Source: Otatea glauca
Lineage: Eukaryota; Streptophyta; Magnoliopsida; Poales; Poaceae
DNA length: 64,000 nucleotides
NCBI GenBank assembly: GCA_036346275.1
Contig: CM070713.1
Span: forward strand, 54,927,567-54,991,566
Direction: 5' to 3'
Part shown: piece by piece, positions 37,501-47,768 of the stretch
Position numbering within the stretch: position 1 is the first letter of the stretch
Layout: each line of letters opens with the position of its first letter
The notes under the pieces: model-generated
What the model was told of the DNA's origin: nothing
Databases searched by the model: none
The model's input: only the letters and a program-made list of their open reading frames with translations
Program-made: the position numbers and the translations under genes

Positions 37501-40500
37501 CTTAAACACGCCAGACATCCTATTAACTAAATGAACCAATCTACTACCAACTCCAATTTTCAACCCATCAATCCATTTTTCACCCACTGTGCCCAACCAC
37601 ATCCGATTTAATACTTTCATTTGTAAAATAAGCTTTCCTATGCAGTGATGATATAGATAAACATAGAAAAGCATTTGAAGACATTTAGTAAATTATGATC
37701 AAGGGAAGCTTGCCTGGTATATACTCTGAAGGTACAGCCTTGCTCGAATATTGGTTCTGGTGGTCTGGTGGATTCTGTTCTTGTCCTGAAATCACATTAT
37801 ATTAATCTATGACAATTTAATTTGAATATGAGTTATGGTGTACAACCATTTCAATAAGTACATTTTCATTTATACGAAGGGTGTTGGTTTCCATTTTTTA
37901 GCTGTCATGCATTATTAAGGTTATGCTTAACTGCTCATTTACTTAACGCAGCTATTTACCATCTTTTTGATTTTTATGCATGCAACTAGATAATTATTGA
38001 AAGAGTATGGCTGGGAAAATAGTAGATTGATTAAGGGAGGAGCCCAAGGCTCAAGTACATATAGGCAAGGATATCCCTAAGAATAGGAAAGATCTAATCT
38101 AGGAGATCCTTGCCAAACATAACCAACTAACCATGGCAAGGATATCCCTAAGAATAGGAAAGATCTAATCTAGGAGATCCTTGCCAAACATAACCAACTA
38201 ACCATGGCAAGGATATCCCTAAGAATAGGAAAGATCTAATCTAGGAGATCCTTGCCAAACATAACCAACTAACCACCGGAGGGGAGTACATTACGCTAAC
38301 ACGCCTCATGATCGCGTCGGTGGTTAGCCACGGACATTCAAAGCTGGACCGAAACTCGGAGAACATCGAAGAAGGCGCCCTTTCGTGAAGATGTCGCGAC
38401 CGGGATGTCGTGGGAACGTGGAGAACCCGACGGCACCCATGGCTACCTTCTCACGAACGGTGAAGATCGATCTCGATGTGCTTCGTCCGTTGATGTTGAA
38501 CCGGTTGGAGGACATGTAGATCGTGACCGACGTTGTCGCATGAGACAACGGTAGCACGCGGCGGAATGTGGAGCTCATGAAGAAGCCGCCGGCCAAGAAG
38601 CCTCAAGAACACCATTGGCGGCATTAGCGCAGATTTCGACCTCGATCTTTGGAGCGGGACACGGTGTTCGACGCTTGAGGACGGAGACCAGTTGTCACCA
38701 AGGAACACAAAGATAGCCCGAGGTGGACTTGCGCGAATCGGACAAACCACCCGGTCAAGATCGAATAAACCACCAAGTCATCCCGGTCGACGGTCGAAGA
38801 TGAAGACCTGTGTAGAGTACCGAATGTAGCGAAGGATGCGCTTGAGGGCGCCAGTGGGGCTCTCGAGGGTCGTGCATGTAAAGGCAAACTCTTTGCACGG
38901 CGAGGCGATGTCGGGCCGTGTGAAGGTCGAGATCGCAAGGCGTAAGCAAGACTCCGTGAGTCGGATGGGTCAAGAACCGAGCTCCGAGTCGGCAGAGACC
39001 TTGGGGCTGGTATCCACGGGCGTTGTGCATGGTTTGCACTCGGCCATCCCAGCACGATCCAAGATGTCAATCATGTACTGGCGCTGAGAGAGAACCATAC
39101 TGTCGGCACTGCGCTGAACCTGCATCCCGAGGAAGTGATGGAGTTTGCCCAAATCCTTCATGGCAAACTCCTGCTGGAGGGCTGAGATGACCTGCCGCAG
39201 GAGGTGTGTCGAGGAGGCGGTGAGGACGATGTCATCAACGTAGAGGAGCAGGTAGGCCGTGTCAGTGCCACGGCGGTAGACAAACAGCGAAGTGTCCGAC
39301 TTGGCTTCCACAAAACCAAGAGAGACCAGATGCGTGGCGAAGCGGCTGTACCAAGCACGGGGAGCCTGCTTGAGACCGTAGAGCGACTTGTTCGCATTTA
39401 CGGACAAAGTTGGGCTGGCGCAGATCCTCGAATTCGAGGGTCGAAGCGCAAACACGGTCTCGTCAAGGTGCCATGGAGGAAGGCGTTCTTGACATCGAGC
39501 CAGTGAATCGCCAGCGCTTGGCGAGAGAGCGAGAGAAACCTTTGGCGAACTGTGGTGGGCTTGACGACCGGATGAATGTCTCGGCAAAGTCGATGCCGGA
39601 CATGGGTGAAGCCGCTGGGACCCAACGTGCCTTGTAGCGCTCGAGAGAACCGCGGCGTGGAACTTGTGTTTGAAGATCCACTTGCCCGTGACAATGTTGG
39701 TATGTCGCGGCGAGGAACCAACTCCCAAGTCGGTTTCGAGAAGGGCGCATGTTCTTCCTCCATAGCGGCCGCCAATTGGGATCGGCAAGGCGCCACGGAA
39801 GGTCTTGAACCGGGACAATGGCGCAAAGATGGTACAAGGATGGTACGCGAAACCGCCCTTGGCCCGAGTCATCTTTGTCTTGGCCGTTCACCGTCGGGAA
39901 CGGCAATGGCACCGAGCACCGGGCCGGTGCCGCAGGGCGATCGTGTCGGAGGGACCGCACCGATTTGGGCGCTGGAGTAGACGCGCAAAGCGTGAGCCGC
40001 GCGTGGCTGCGCCGGAAGTTAGGTGGAGAAGCTTTGTGCGCGCGTGGCGCAGACCCGCACGGGAGCGCGGAGAAGCCGTCGGTGCCGCGAGGATCGTGGC
40101 AGCGCGTGGCGCGGAGGACGGCTTGACGGACGCGCAGCCGGTTGGCGAGGACGGTGCACCACCCGCACGAGAGAGCGGAAATCTCGTGGTATCTGGCGGC
40201 GCAGAAGCGGCCGCACGTCGGCATGGGGCCATATATGATGGTGGCGCCGGAGGACTGCGCAGAGACACGGTTAGCGACCCATGGGAAGGGCGCGGGTTAG
40301 GGAATTCATCGAGGAAGGTGAAGTCCGCAGCAGGTGGGAGGAGGTATGCTCGGCAAAGGAAAAGCGGTTTCGTCAAAGAGAACATGACGGAGATGATGAT
40401 TCTATTTGTGGTAGGATCAAGGCATCGGTATCCTTGTGGTGAGCAGAATAACCAAGGAAGATGCAGAGAGAAGCGAGCGCTGGGCAAGTTTGTGGGAAGC

Positions 40501-43500
40501 GATGGCGAAAGATTGGGGTAACATTTCTGACCAAAAACACGCAGATTATCGTACAACCGGCACCGCCAAGAGAGCAAAGTGCGGGGTTGAAAAATCCGGT
40601 GTCTTGGTCGGCAAGATGTTGAGGAGGAGAGTTGCGTGTGCAACGCCTCACCAATCTGAAGGTGGCATGCTCTTTCAAAGCGAAGAGAGCGAATGACATC
40701 GTTAGTGGTACGAATAATCCGCCACCGACTGATTCGCGAGGACGTGTAGGGACACGACATGCTAAACCAACGCCATGTGTGAGGAAGAAGGTGCGCGCTA
40801 CCGAGTTGTCGAACTCCGGCCGTTGTCACTCGACGGCCTTGACGCATGCGCCAATTGGGTAGACACATAGGCGAAAAAGTTAGACAGGTGGAAAAGCGTG
40901 TCGATTTAAGCCGTAAAGGAAACGTCCACAGTGATAGTGGCGATCATCAAGAACAACTAAGTAATATTTGTAACCAGAGACACTAACAATGGGAGATGTC
41001 CATAAGTCACAATGAATAAGATCAAAGTTGTTTGACGCCGAGATATCAAGGATGAAAAGGAAGACGAACATGTCGCCCTAGCCGACACGCATGGCACAAG
41101 GATTCCAAACTTTATTACGCCCAGGATAGCCGTAGTGAGTTTGGAGAGGGCCTCGCGACTGTGGTGGCCGAGGCGACGGTGCCCACAGGAGGATGACGTG
41201 GAGTTGGCAACAAGGAGTGAGCCACGGGCAACGTGATCGGTAGAGCTGACCGGAGCTATTGCACTGATGATCACGCTCGCGAGAGAAGATCCTTCACGAA
41301 CAACCATACGGGTCAAACTCCACGAACAATTGTTATCGATGAGTGAATTGTGAACGTAAATAAGATTCTTGATAAGTCGAGGCGAAACAAGAACATTATT
41401 TAGAACAAGAGAGCCAAGGTGCGTCGAGCCGGTGGCGGTGACAGTGTGAGCGAACCATTACCGACAACAATGGAGGTGGGAGAGGGATACCGAGGGGTTG
41501 AAGAGTGAGAGGGTACCATCATGGGAGGTCATGTGGGAAGAGGCACTGTGATCAAGGTACGGTCGTTGTTCGCGGCGGAGCGAGGGTGACGGTCTTTGAA
41601 CGTGGAGGCGAGAATTCTGGTCCCGAGCCGAGACCCCACCATGGGTCGGTATGTACTGGTATCGCGCAATTCTTCTTCTTTGTTAGTCGGCGCCGGCAGA
41701 AGGCTCTTTGTTGAGCGGTGGTCTGTTCTTGGGCAATGGCCCTTCTTTGTTGGGATTCTTCTTGTTGGGGCCGACGCTACTGGGAAGCCGGGCCAGAGGA
41801 GGCGACACGGGACCGGGCCACATTTGGATGGACCCATTCCACGGGTTGAAGAACGATGGCGGCATTGCGCCACCACGCCCGCCAGCAGCAATCGTCTGGG
41901 CGTAGAGGAGTAGCCGGAGGAGAAGCGCCACGCGCAAAGAAGGTCACCGAGAAGGTCGCGTGGTCCTTGGCTTCTTCTTCTTCTTCTTCTTTTGAGGCGG
42001 CCGGACGAGGAGGACCGTTCGGTTTGGTCGATTGGGCGCGGGCGAGGTAGAGCGATGGCGACGAGGGCGTCGGAGGAGCAGAGGAGTTCAGACCATGTTG
42101 ATCTCCTCGAGGAGGAGTTCATTGCGACGGCGGCGGCGAAGGAAGGAAAGGCGGCCATGGCGGAGGTGGACCCGATGTCCCTGCATCGCTCGTTGAGCCC
42201 GCGAATCACGTTGAGGACCAGAGTGCGGTCGACCACGTGTTCGCCGAGGTCGCGAGGTCGTCGGCCATCTTCTTGAAGTGTTTGCAATAGTCGGTGACGG
42301 AGAGGTCACCTGGGCAAACGCGAAACTTGGCGTCAAGGTGGAGAGCACGGGTCTCGATTGCCAAGGAAGTGATCCTCGATGGCGATCTAGGGCCGAGGCG
42401 GTGGCGCGGTGGTCGATCACGGCGTTGGCAAGGTCGGCGTGACCGTCTTTGTCATGACCATGATTTGACGGCGCTCATCCGAGCCCAATCGTGAAGTGCC
42501 GAGGTGGCGGAGCTGCGGACGTGGTCTGCGCGAATACCGTTCTGGCGAGTAGGAATTGCTCGCGCCAACGTGGGTAGTTGCCGGAGGTGTCGAGGACGAG
42601 GGACCAGGTGCGGGCGTTCGCACGGAGACACTGGCGTGGAGGTTGAGAACGGCGCGCCTCGCGAGGATCATGGCGCGGAGATGTCCGTGTCATCCTCGTG
42701 GTCGTCGCCGGCCAGTCGGCGGATCGGCCGCAGCAATGGCGTCGGCGAGCTTTGCCGCTTTGGCTGGCAAGGGGGCGCGGACGGCGGCTGGCTGCGTCGC
42801 GTCTGCATGGATGCAAAAGCTGGCCTCCGCTTCAGCCGCCTGGCTTCAGCCGAGGGCCTTGGCGAAGTCTCGGCGAGTCTAACGCTGCAGCGGCGTCGGC
42901 GTCGCGGGCGAGCTCGCTCAGCAGGTCGACGACGGAGGCGCAGGGTCCCGACCATCTTTGCACGCAGCCAGAGCGCCGCAGGGCGGAAGGCGAGAGGGAA
43001 GATCCGGTCTCGTGATACCATGAAAGAGTATGGCTGGGAAAATAGTAGATTGATTAGGAGAGCCCAAGGCTCAAGTACATATAGGCAAGGATATCCCTAA
43101 GAATAGGAAAAATCTAATCTAGGAGATCCTTGCCAAACATAACCAACTAACCATGGCAAGGATATCCCTAAGAATAGGAAAGATCTAATCTAGGAGATCC
43201 TTGCCAAACATAACCAACTAACCATGGCAAGGATATCCCTAAGAATAGGAAAGATCTAATCTAGGAGATCCTTGCCAAACATAACCAATTAACCACCAGA
43301 GGGGGAGTACATTACGCTAACAATTATCTATACTACTCACAGATAGCGACAATCTACCCATTTTCCAAGTTGTTTTCCCTTTTTTCTTTTCTTTCCTTTT
43401 CTCTCTTTTCTTTTTCTTGTCCTCTCTCTTTCTTTCTTTTTCTTACTTCTCTGGCCTTTCTTTCTTTCTAGTTGTTTCGGCCGAAGCCTCTCTGTCTCCT

Positions 43501-46500
43501 TTTCGTTTTTTCCCTCTGCTTGACTGGCCGAGCCACTCGGTTGCACTGGCTCTCTGCTCTCTGTTGAGCTTCCTCCCGGCTTCTCCTCACCCGATGGCCG
43601 AGCTGAGCCTAGCCCTAGAACTGGCCTTTTCCCCGCCGGCCTGGGCCTAGCTCCCTCTACTGCGGCCGATCTCCTCTCTCCCTCTTGCTTCTCTAATCTC
43701 CTGGCTGAACCTTGGGATTTTTTCTTATTTACTAGTTTTGCCATTTTGATTGAGGGTTGCTTCTACTGATTGATGTTGGCTTTGAGGTCAGCTTGAATAA
43801 ATGATGTTCTTTTAGGTGAGTAAGGTCTGTGATGATTCAAAAATGGGGTCGATTATAGGTTTGAGGGGCGGGGATGACGACATTGGCCATGCTGGTGCTC
43901 CAGTGAGGGCAAGGTGATGGCCAGGACGCTTCTCGCGGGCCCCTAGGGTTCATCCTCTACTGAGACCACCTTGATTTTCCCTGATCTACTCACTACTCTA
44001 CCCGATCTACCCATTTTACATACTACTTTTGCTAGCATTTTTATTTTTGGTGTGCACCTGATGGGTGAGCTCGGTTCTGGTGGGGTGATGATGTTGGTAA
44101 GCTTGCTAGGGTTGGTGAAGAGGTGGCGATGGGGTAGCCGATCTCCTCCTTGGCTTGGCTACTCCTGGTTCCTCCTCCTGGCTTGGTTCGGCTGCTCCCT
44201 GGTTCCTCCTCCTCCTGGCTTGGGGTCTTGTTCTTCGGTGGGGAAGAGCACTGGTTTGCTCTCTTGCTTGGCTGGCTTTGGTTTGGAAGTGTGGCTGTGC
44301 TCACTTGGCTGTGCTTGCGGTGTTTGCTCTTTGTCGTTTTTGGCTATGGAAATGTGGAGATGAATCTAATGCTGGTGCTTGCTGTGCTCGGCTGGAAATG
44401 TGGCGATGGGGAGTGAATCCTCTGCTGGCTGCTGCTGCTCTTGCTTTGCTTGGGCTGAGAAATGAGAAAAGGGGAATGGATGCTCTACTGGCTTGCTGAG
44501 CTCTCTCGGTTTTGGTGAATGAAAGGAAGATGAATCCCACTGGCTGGGTCTTATCTCTTTACTGTGCAAGCTATTTACCCTTCTAACCTTTCCCTTTTAC
44601 TGACTACATGAGGGCATATTGGTCATGTTAATGTCTTATGCATAATGTGATTGTCAGAATTAATTGTTCATTATATATGTGATTAGTTGATTAATGGTTG
44701 CATTAGTTTGTTTGAATTTTAGGGGTCCTCACAGAGGCCTCTAAAGTTTATATATTAAATATAAATAAGAGAAGTATTTACAGCAATTTGAAAGCGGAAG
44801 AATTTACAAAACAGGAATATTAATTAAGACAGTCTAGCCAATAAAAAACTTATAAGTCTGATCTCTTCTTTCACCCTGAACATATGTAGGGTGACCTCCT
44901 GCTTAAACAAAACTTTCCAACTGCTGAAACTGGGGTTTTTATTCTCAAAGGCTCTTGCATTTCTTTGCTTCCATATCTGCCATGAGGCTATGGAGAAAAT
45001 ATCCATAAACAGGGGCTGCTGAAAATCTTGTCTAGCTTCATATAGCATTTGATGAATATTGACGATATGATTCCAAGTGGTGCCAAGGTATTGCCAACAT
45101 GTTAGACTGAAAGGGCTACAATACCCTAGCCTGCTAGTGTGGTTGCCCATGTATACCTCGGCCTGTTAGTGTGGTGACCCATGTAGACTTGTGCAGTTGT
45201 GGTGGTGGGATTAGTCTCACATTGCTTGTTTAAGTGAGTTGTAGTAGTATATCAGTGAGTTGTAGTAATAGTATATAATATCTGCTGGTAACCTTTTTAT
45301 ATGAAGTGAGGACGAAAGTGTAAGCATGGTGCTATGTATGTGCGGGTCCACCCTACGGTGGGCTAAGCATTGAGCAGATTTTGGGCTAGGTGTTATATTT
45401 GGTATTAGATTATCAACCCTCACTGCACAGGTATGTATACATGTGGGCCCTTAGCGGGTACCTACGGCACAGAGGTTGTGCACCGAGGAGTGGTTCTGGG
45501 TATCTGCCATGTATGTGGTATGTTGCTGAGGGCGTCAGCCCTTAAGTGAGGTGAGTGATAAGCCCGTCCCGTTAGTGTGGTAGCCCGTGTGAACTTGTGG
45601 AGTTGTGGTGGTGAAATTAGTCCTATATCGCTTGTCTAAATTGAGTTGTAGTAACATTATCCAAGCTGGGTCCAAACGTAGCACCTTCGGATTAACCCTT
45701 CTACACGAAGCGAGGACGAAAGTGTAAGCGGGATGATATGCATGCGTGGGCCCGCCCCAAGGTAGGCTAGACATTGAGCGGATTTTAGGCTAAGGTGATA
45801 TAGTCCGCATACAACACCTATAGATGTCAAAACCAACCAAGTCCCACAAATAATCCCAACAAACTCCGCAAAGTATCAATAACTAAATTCCAACTAAATT
45901 ATGATAAACCGTTGAGTCTAATTATGTTAACTAAATTTGACAACTAGGTTTTGGTCAATTGACATGGTTACGGTTTTCTATTTTATTCCTACGTGTTATA
46001 GGTAGATGTTTATGGTTTATATTTGCTTCCTATTGTTATTTGTTAATGTCCTATTGTTATCATTGTTTCATTGTTGTTAGTTATACCTAGATAGTGGATT
46101 ATTCAGGTAGATGCTGCTGAATTTTATTATTAATGGTTGAGTTTGGAGACATGTTGGATAGTAGTAGCATTCTAGGCTTAAGAGTTGGGCTGGGGTGTTA
46201 CAAGGGCAGTCAAAGAAGAGATGTAGAAGTGTTTCCTCATCTTGATTTGTACATAAAGCATTGAAGCACTGCTCTACGCAGAAACTGTTGCTTTGAATAA
46301 GAAAATGTCTCCTTTGAAGCATGTTCTTAGTGTTTAGCCTGTCTGATAAGAGCAACCAAGCAAAAACTTTAATCTTCACGACACATTTACTTCTCCAAAT
46401 CCAACCATGTATCTGTGGAGGCTGCAGATCTTGAAACAACAGAAAGATAATTTTGCATCAAAGATATATATGAATGGTGTGTACAGTGGGCTTATTAAAT

Positions 46501-47028
46501 TGTCTTTCTGTCTGTAAAAGTAATTTACTTATTTTGGACTCAAGTTTTAGAGTTCGAGGGTAGATGTTCTTAAGTTGGTGACACACCAAAGGCTAAAAGT
46601 CTTCATTTCTTAAAACAAACGCACCAGAATCTAGATGTTCTTTGATTTCCATTTTGCTGATGACATGCTCATCATATGTTGCCGTTTAACATGCTGATGG
46701 CTATGTTTAGGGCCCGTTTGGATTCAATTCCCGCAGGAATCGGGAAAGATCCGATTCCAGATGGGGCGTAGCAGCCCAGGCTTATGTTTAAATCTATTCA
46801 TAGTGCAATTCTTACATCCACAGCAAATACTATGCTGAATATTCTTGTTCATTTTACCCGCAGGTTCGAAATACCGGGAGTTGGATGGAGATTGGCAACA
46901 GCATTAGCCATTTCGGAATTGTGAGCGCCCAAGTAGTCTTTGTGTTACTGCTTTTTGCCCTTACAAATATATACACAAAAGATATTGAGGCCTCATCTCG
47001 GCAACTAACCTCACGAAAAGTTATGTAA
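25580..47028 (+). CDS. PIGN: GPI ethanolamine phosphate transferase 1 (PIG-N/MCD4 homologue), 18 exons
   Basis: Adds ethanolamine phosphate to the first mannose of GPI anchors in the ER membrane. Exons: 25580-25796, 25890-26081, 27463-27618, 28558-28851, 29175-29392, 29495-29569, 29675-29741, 30026-30348, 30775-31008, 31089-31276, 31483-31618, 31712-31820, 33698-33800, 33906-34092, 35319-35417, 35518-35576, 36106-36211, 46864-47028. All introns are GT-AG and phases agree; the joined frame is 975 codons plus TAA, near the usual length for the family. Residues 24-45 form a membrane anchor. Alkaline-phosphatase-fold metal sites: VADG (Asp74), PTESRPGH with the likely nucleophile Thr114, GCDTNGHAH (Asp233, His237), TADHG (Asp280, His281) and SHGDGH (His289). 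From about residue 420 the PigN domain is a series of hydrophobic helices. The short last exon lies 10.65 kb downstream, behind nested transposons. Confidence 0.96.
26252..26271. repeat. (TG)n microsatellite in PIG-N intron 2
   Basis: Ten TG units followed by a G run. Confidence 0.9.
26765..27059. mobile_element. Fold-back MITE, Mutator-like, in PIG-N intron 2
   Basis: About 295 bp built of two long inverted arms of roughly 120 bp: GGCAAATCTTGCCCCCTTGC on the left answers GCAATGGGGCCAGATTTGC on the right, and GATCGCGGAAGC answers GCTTCCGCGGTC. Flanked by 9-bp near-identical direct repeats GCATCAGGG (26756-26764) and GCATCAAGG (27060-27068), the target size of Mutator-like elements. No coding capacity; open frames across it are by-products of the palindrome. 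Confidence 0.8.
28047..28477. mobile_element. Tourist-like MITE (PIF/Harbinger) in PIG-N intron 3
   Basis: 431 bp with terminal inverted repeats GGGTGCGCTTGGTTG and CAACCAAACGCCACC, flanked by TAA on both sides (28044-28046, 28478-28480), the 3-bp target of the Tourist group. It ends 80 bp before exon 4. No transposase. Confidence 0.85.
32102..32983. mobile_element. TIR-like non-autonomous element in PIG-N intron 12
   Basis: Ends are inverted: TTATTAAGTCGTAAAGTCGA on the left and GATTAGTCGAGGACTTAATAA on the right, each next to clusters of CGACTAGTCG-type words. The middle (32255-32740) is very GC-rich with a GCGGCTGCGGCCGAGGC-like periodicity. Class uncertain (hAT-like is possible); target copies not identified. 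Confidence 0.5.
34440..34575. repeat. Tandem duplication of about 65 bp in PIG-N intron 14
   Basis: GTAGGGTTTCAATGCACTGA and GTAGGGTTTCAATGAACTGA start two units of about 66 bp that continue with AATCAGCACRCTCAAT. No gene in the rest of this 1.2-kb intron. Confidence 0.7.
36352..36371. repeat. (TA)n microsatellite at the start of PIG-N intron 17
   Basis: About ten TA units just left of the solo-LTR insertion. Confidence 0.9.
37998..38301 (-). mobile_element. 3' LTR of copia-2 with three internal 71-bp repeats
   Basis: 304 bp, of which about 215 bp are three tandem copies of a 71-bp unit (starts near 38062, 38133, 38204). Each unit has inverted ends, GGCAAGGATATCCC and GGAGATCCTTGCC, so could fold into a hairpin. 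Confidence 0.93.
38302..41320 (-). pseudogene. pol: copia-2 pol remnant
   Basis: Minus strand. GAG-pre-integrase trace RRLGHHSREALSKL at about 41150. Integrase pieces at 40000-41080. RT in two overlapping frames at 39000-39870: KWIFKHKFH, WLDVKNAFLHGTL, SLYGLKQAPRAWYSRFATHL and the YVDD box within LLLYVDDIVLTAS, then MKDLGKLHHFLGMQVQRS. RNase H pieces at 38310-38970. Several frameshifts. Confidence 0.85.
41330..42880 (-). pseudogene. gag: copia-2 gag remnant
   Basis: Minus-strand pieces; NYPRWREQFLLARTVF at about 42560 matches the N-terminal copia gag motif. The rest is broken into several frames. Confidence 0.65.
43021..43322 (-). mobile_element. 5' LTR of copia-2 with three internal 71-bp repeats
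   Basis: 302 bp, nearly identical to the other LTR, with the same three-fold array (43083-43295). PBS lies at 43009-43020. Confidence 0.93.
45117..46202 (-). mobile_element. LTR-type insertion in the LINE, carrying a TRIM
   Basis: Target copies AGGGC at 45112-45116 and 46203-46207. On the minus strand it begins TGTAACACCCCAGCCC and ends GGGTATTGTA, inverted ends with substitutions, as in an LTR. The outer part (45802-46202) has no open frame; the inner part is the TRIM described separately. A solo LTR of about 0.43 kb plus TRIM is the simplest reading. Confidence 0.6.
45150..45801 (+). mobile_element. TRIM (miniature LTR retrotransposon)
   Basis: Two direct repeats of about 247 bp (45150-45398 and 45556-45801) share TTAGTGTGGT, GGACGAAAGTGTAAGC, and CATTGAGCRGATTTTRGGCTA. 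Directly after the first is TTTGGTATTAGATTATCAAC, a mutated Met-type PBS, and the 145-bp interior ends in GTGAGGTGAG, a purine tract. No coding. A second, inverted member lies at 50376-50930. Confidence 0.75.
46481..46863. other. Rest of PIG-N intron 17
   Basis: AT-rich. GGGCCCGTTTGGATTCAATTCC at 46710-46731 resembles a MITE end, with no partner found. Confidence 0.4.
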
Positions 47029-47300
47029 ATTTGTTCACAAGTTTTTGCTGGTTCACTAGAATACATTCATTTGTTTAGAACTAACTTTTGGGCTCTACTT
47101 CTACGCTCAAGTTTCGTAGTTTATAGATGATTTTTGTATTAGAAGGTTCTACCTTTTTCTTGAGAGAGAGAGAGAGAGTTGGATACATTTTGCGTTACGA
47201 ACATTGCCAGTTTATCGTATATATCTGTGTTCCAGATCATCAATATAGTTATGTAACAAGCAATTTTTTAATGGAATTAAACTGGTGACAGAAAAATTTA
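47029..47300 (+). other. PIG-N 3' untranslated region
   Basis: Follows the TAA at 47026-47028. Contains a short GA repeat (47163-47179). No clear AATAAA, so the end is not fixed. Confidence 0.45.
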
Positions 47301-47522
47301 CGCTCCTAAATTGCAACTCAGCTTTAGAAAACGAGATAAGGCTTTCTTTCTAAGGAAAATGTAATCAAAACAAACGAGAGAGAAATTCTCATATAGCAAA
47401 CCCCTTTTCCATCCCTCGTTTTATTTCAACCAAGGCTACCTGTTTTTACGCGCAGATTCCCAGTGGGAGAATGGTAGGACTTCGAACAAAGCGGCTTGAG
47501 TTCAAGTAAAGGCTCTCGAGTA

Positions 47523-47768
47523 TTCCTTTCGGTCACAAACAATGGTCCTTTTAGATATAGGTGTAGTCAAATTTTTAAAAACTTGACTTGTCATTATCTT
47601 ATAAAATATTTAAATTGGATACATGAAAATCATATGTGTAGATTTGTCTTAAAATGTATTTTTATAATATTACAATTTTATTGATTTTTATAAATATATT
47701 ATAATAGAAATTAGTAGTCAAATTTGTGTTTTAAAAATCATATGGATATTCAGAACGACCGGAAGGAG
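47523..47768. mobile_element. Stowaway-like MITE
   Basis: 246 bp, AT-rich, with ends TTCCTTTCGGTC and GACCGGAAGGAG, flanked by TA on both sides (47521-47522, 47769-47770), as in Stowaway. A related AT-rich stretch at 48000-48160 shares inner words such as TTATAAAATGCAATAAAATT but no ends. Confidence 0.7.

Larger units (their letters stand above)
37998..43322 (-). mobile_element. Ty1/copia retrotransposon (copia-2), full length, in PIG-N intron 17
   Basis: Exact 5-bp target copies ATTAT at 37993-37997 and 43323-43327. LTRs 37998-38301 and 43021-43322 start TGAAAGAGTATGG and end ACGCTAACA. On the minus strand the 5' LTR is followed by TGGTATCACGAG, close to the initiator-Met PBS. Gag, integrase, RT and RNase H follow in copia order, all with frame breaks. 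It nests in the solo LTR, which nests in PIG-N, antisense to the gene. Confidence 0.95.
36395..44733 (-). mobile_element. Solo LTR (Ty3/gypsy, Tekay/Del-like ends), holding copia-2
   Basis: Flanked by 5-bp target copies GAGGC (36390-36394 and 44734-44738). On the minus strand it begins TGTGAGGACCCCTAAAATTC and ends GGGTCGCCATA; the ends are nearly inverted, and the final CA has become TA. Without copia-2 it is about 3.0 kb. No gag or pol is present and no internal PBS or second LTR is seen, so it is read as one long LTR left by recombination. The Tekay/Del assignment rests only on the terminal words. Confidence 0.65.
44739..46480 (-). mobile_element. LINE 3' end (non-LTR retrotransposon), interrupted
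   Basis: Minus-strand frame 46077-46439 has the zinc-binding region that ends plant LINE reverse transcriptases: WIWRSKCVVKIKVFAWLLL, DRLNTKNMLQRRHF, then EETLLHLFFDCP. The reading resumes at 45110-44824 with WQYLGTTWN, SIASWQIWKQRNARAFENK. The gap holds a 1.09-kb insertion with target copies AGGGC on both sides. The 5' part of the LINE is absent, typical of 5' truncation. Confidence 0.85.

Noticed and set aside
43337..43744. Lys/Glu/Arg-rich 135-codon minus-strand frame
   Set aside because: Translation of a CT-rich tract inside the solo LTR; low complexity.
43971..44363. 130-codon Leu/Trp-rich plus-strand frame
   Set aside because: GGCTTGGCTCCTCC-type low-complexity repeats inside the solo LTR, opposite to its sense; no homology.
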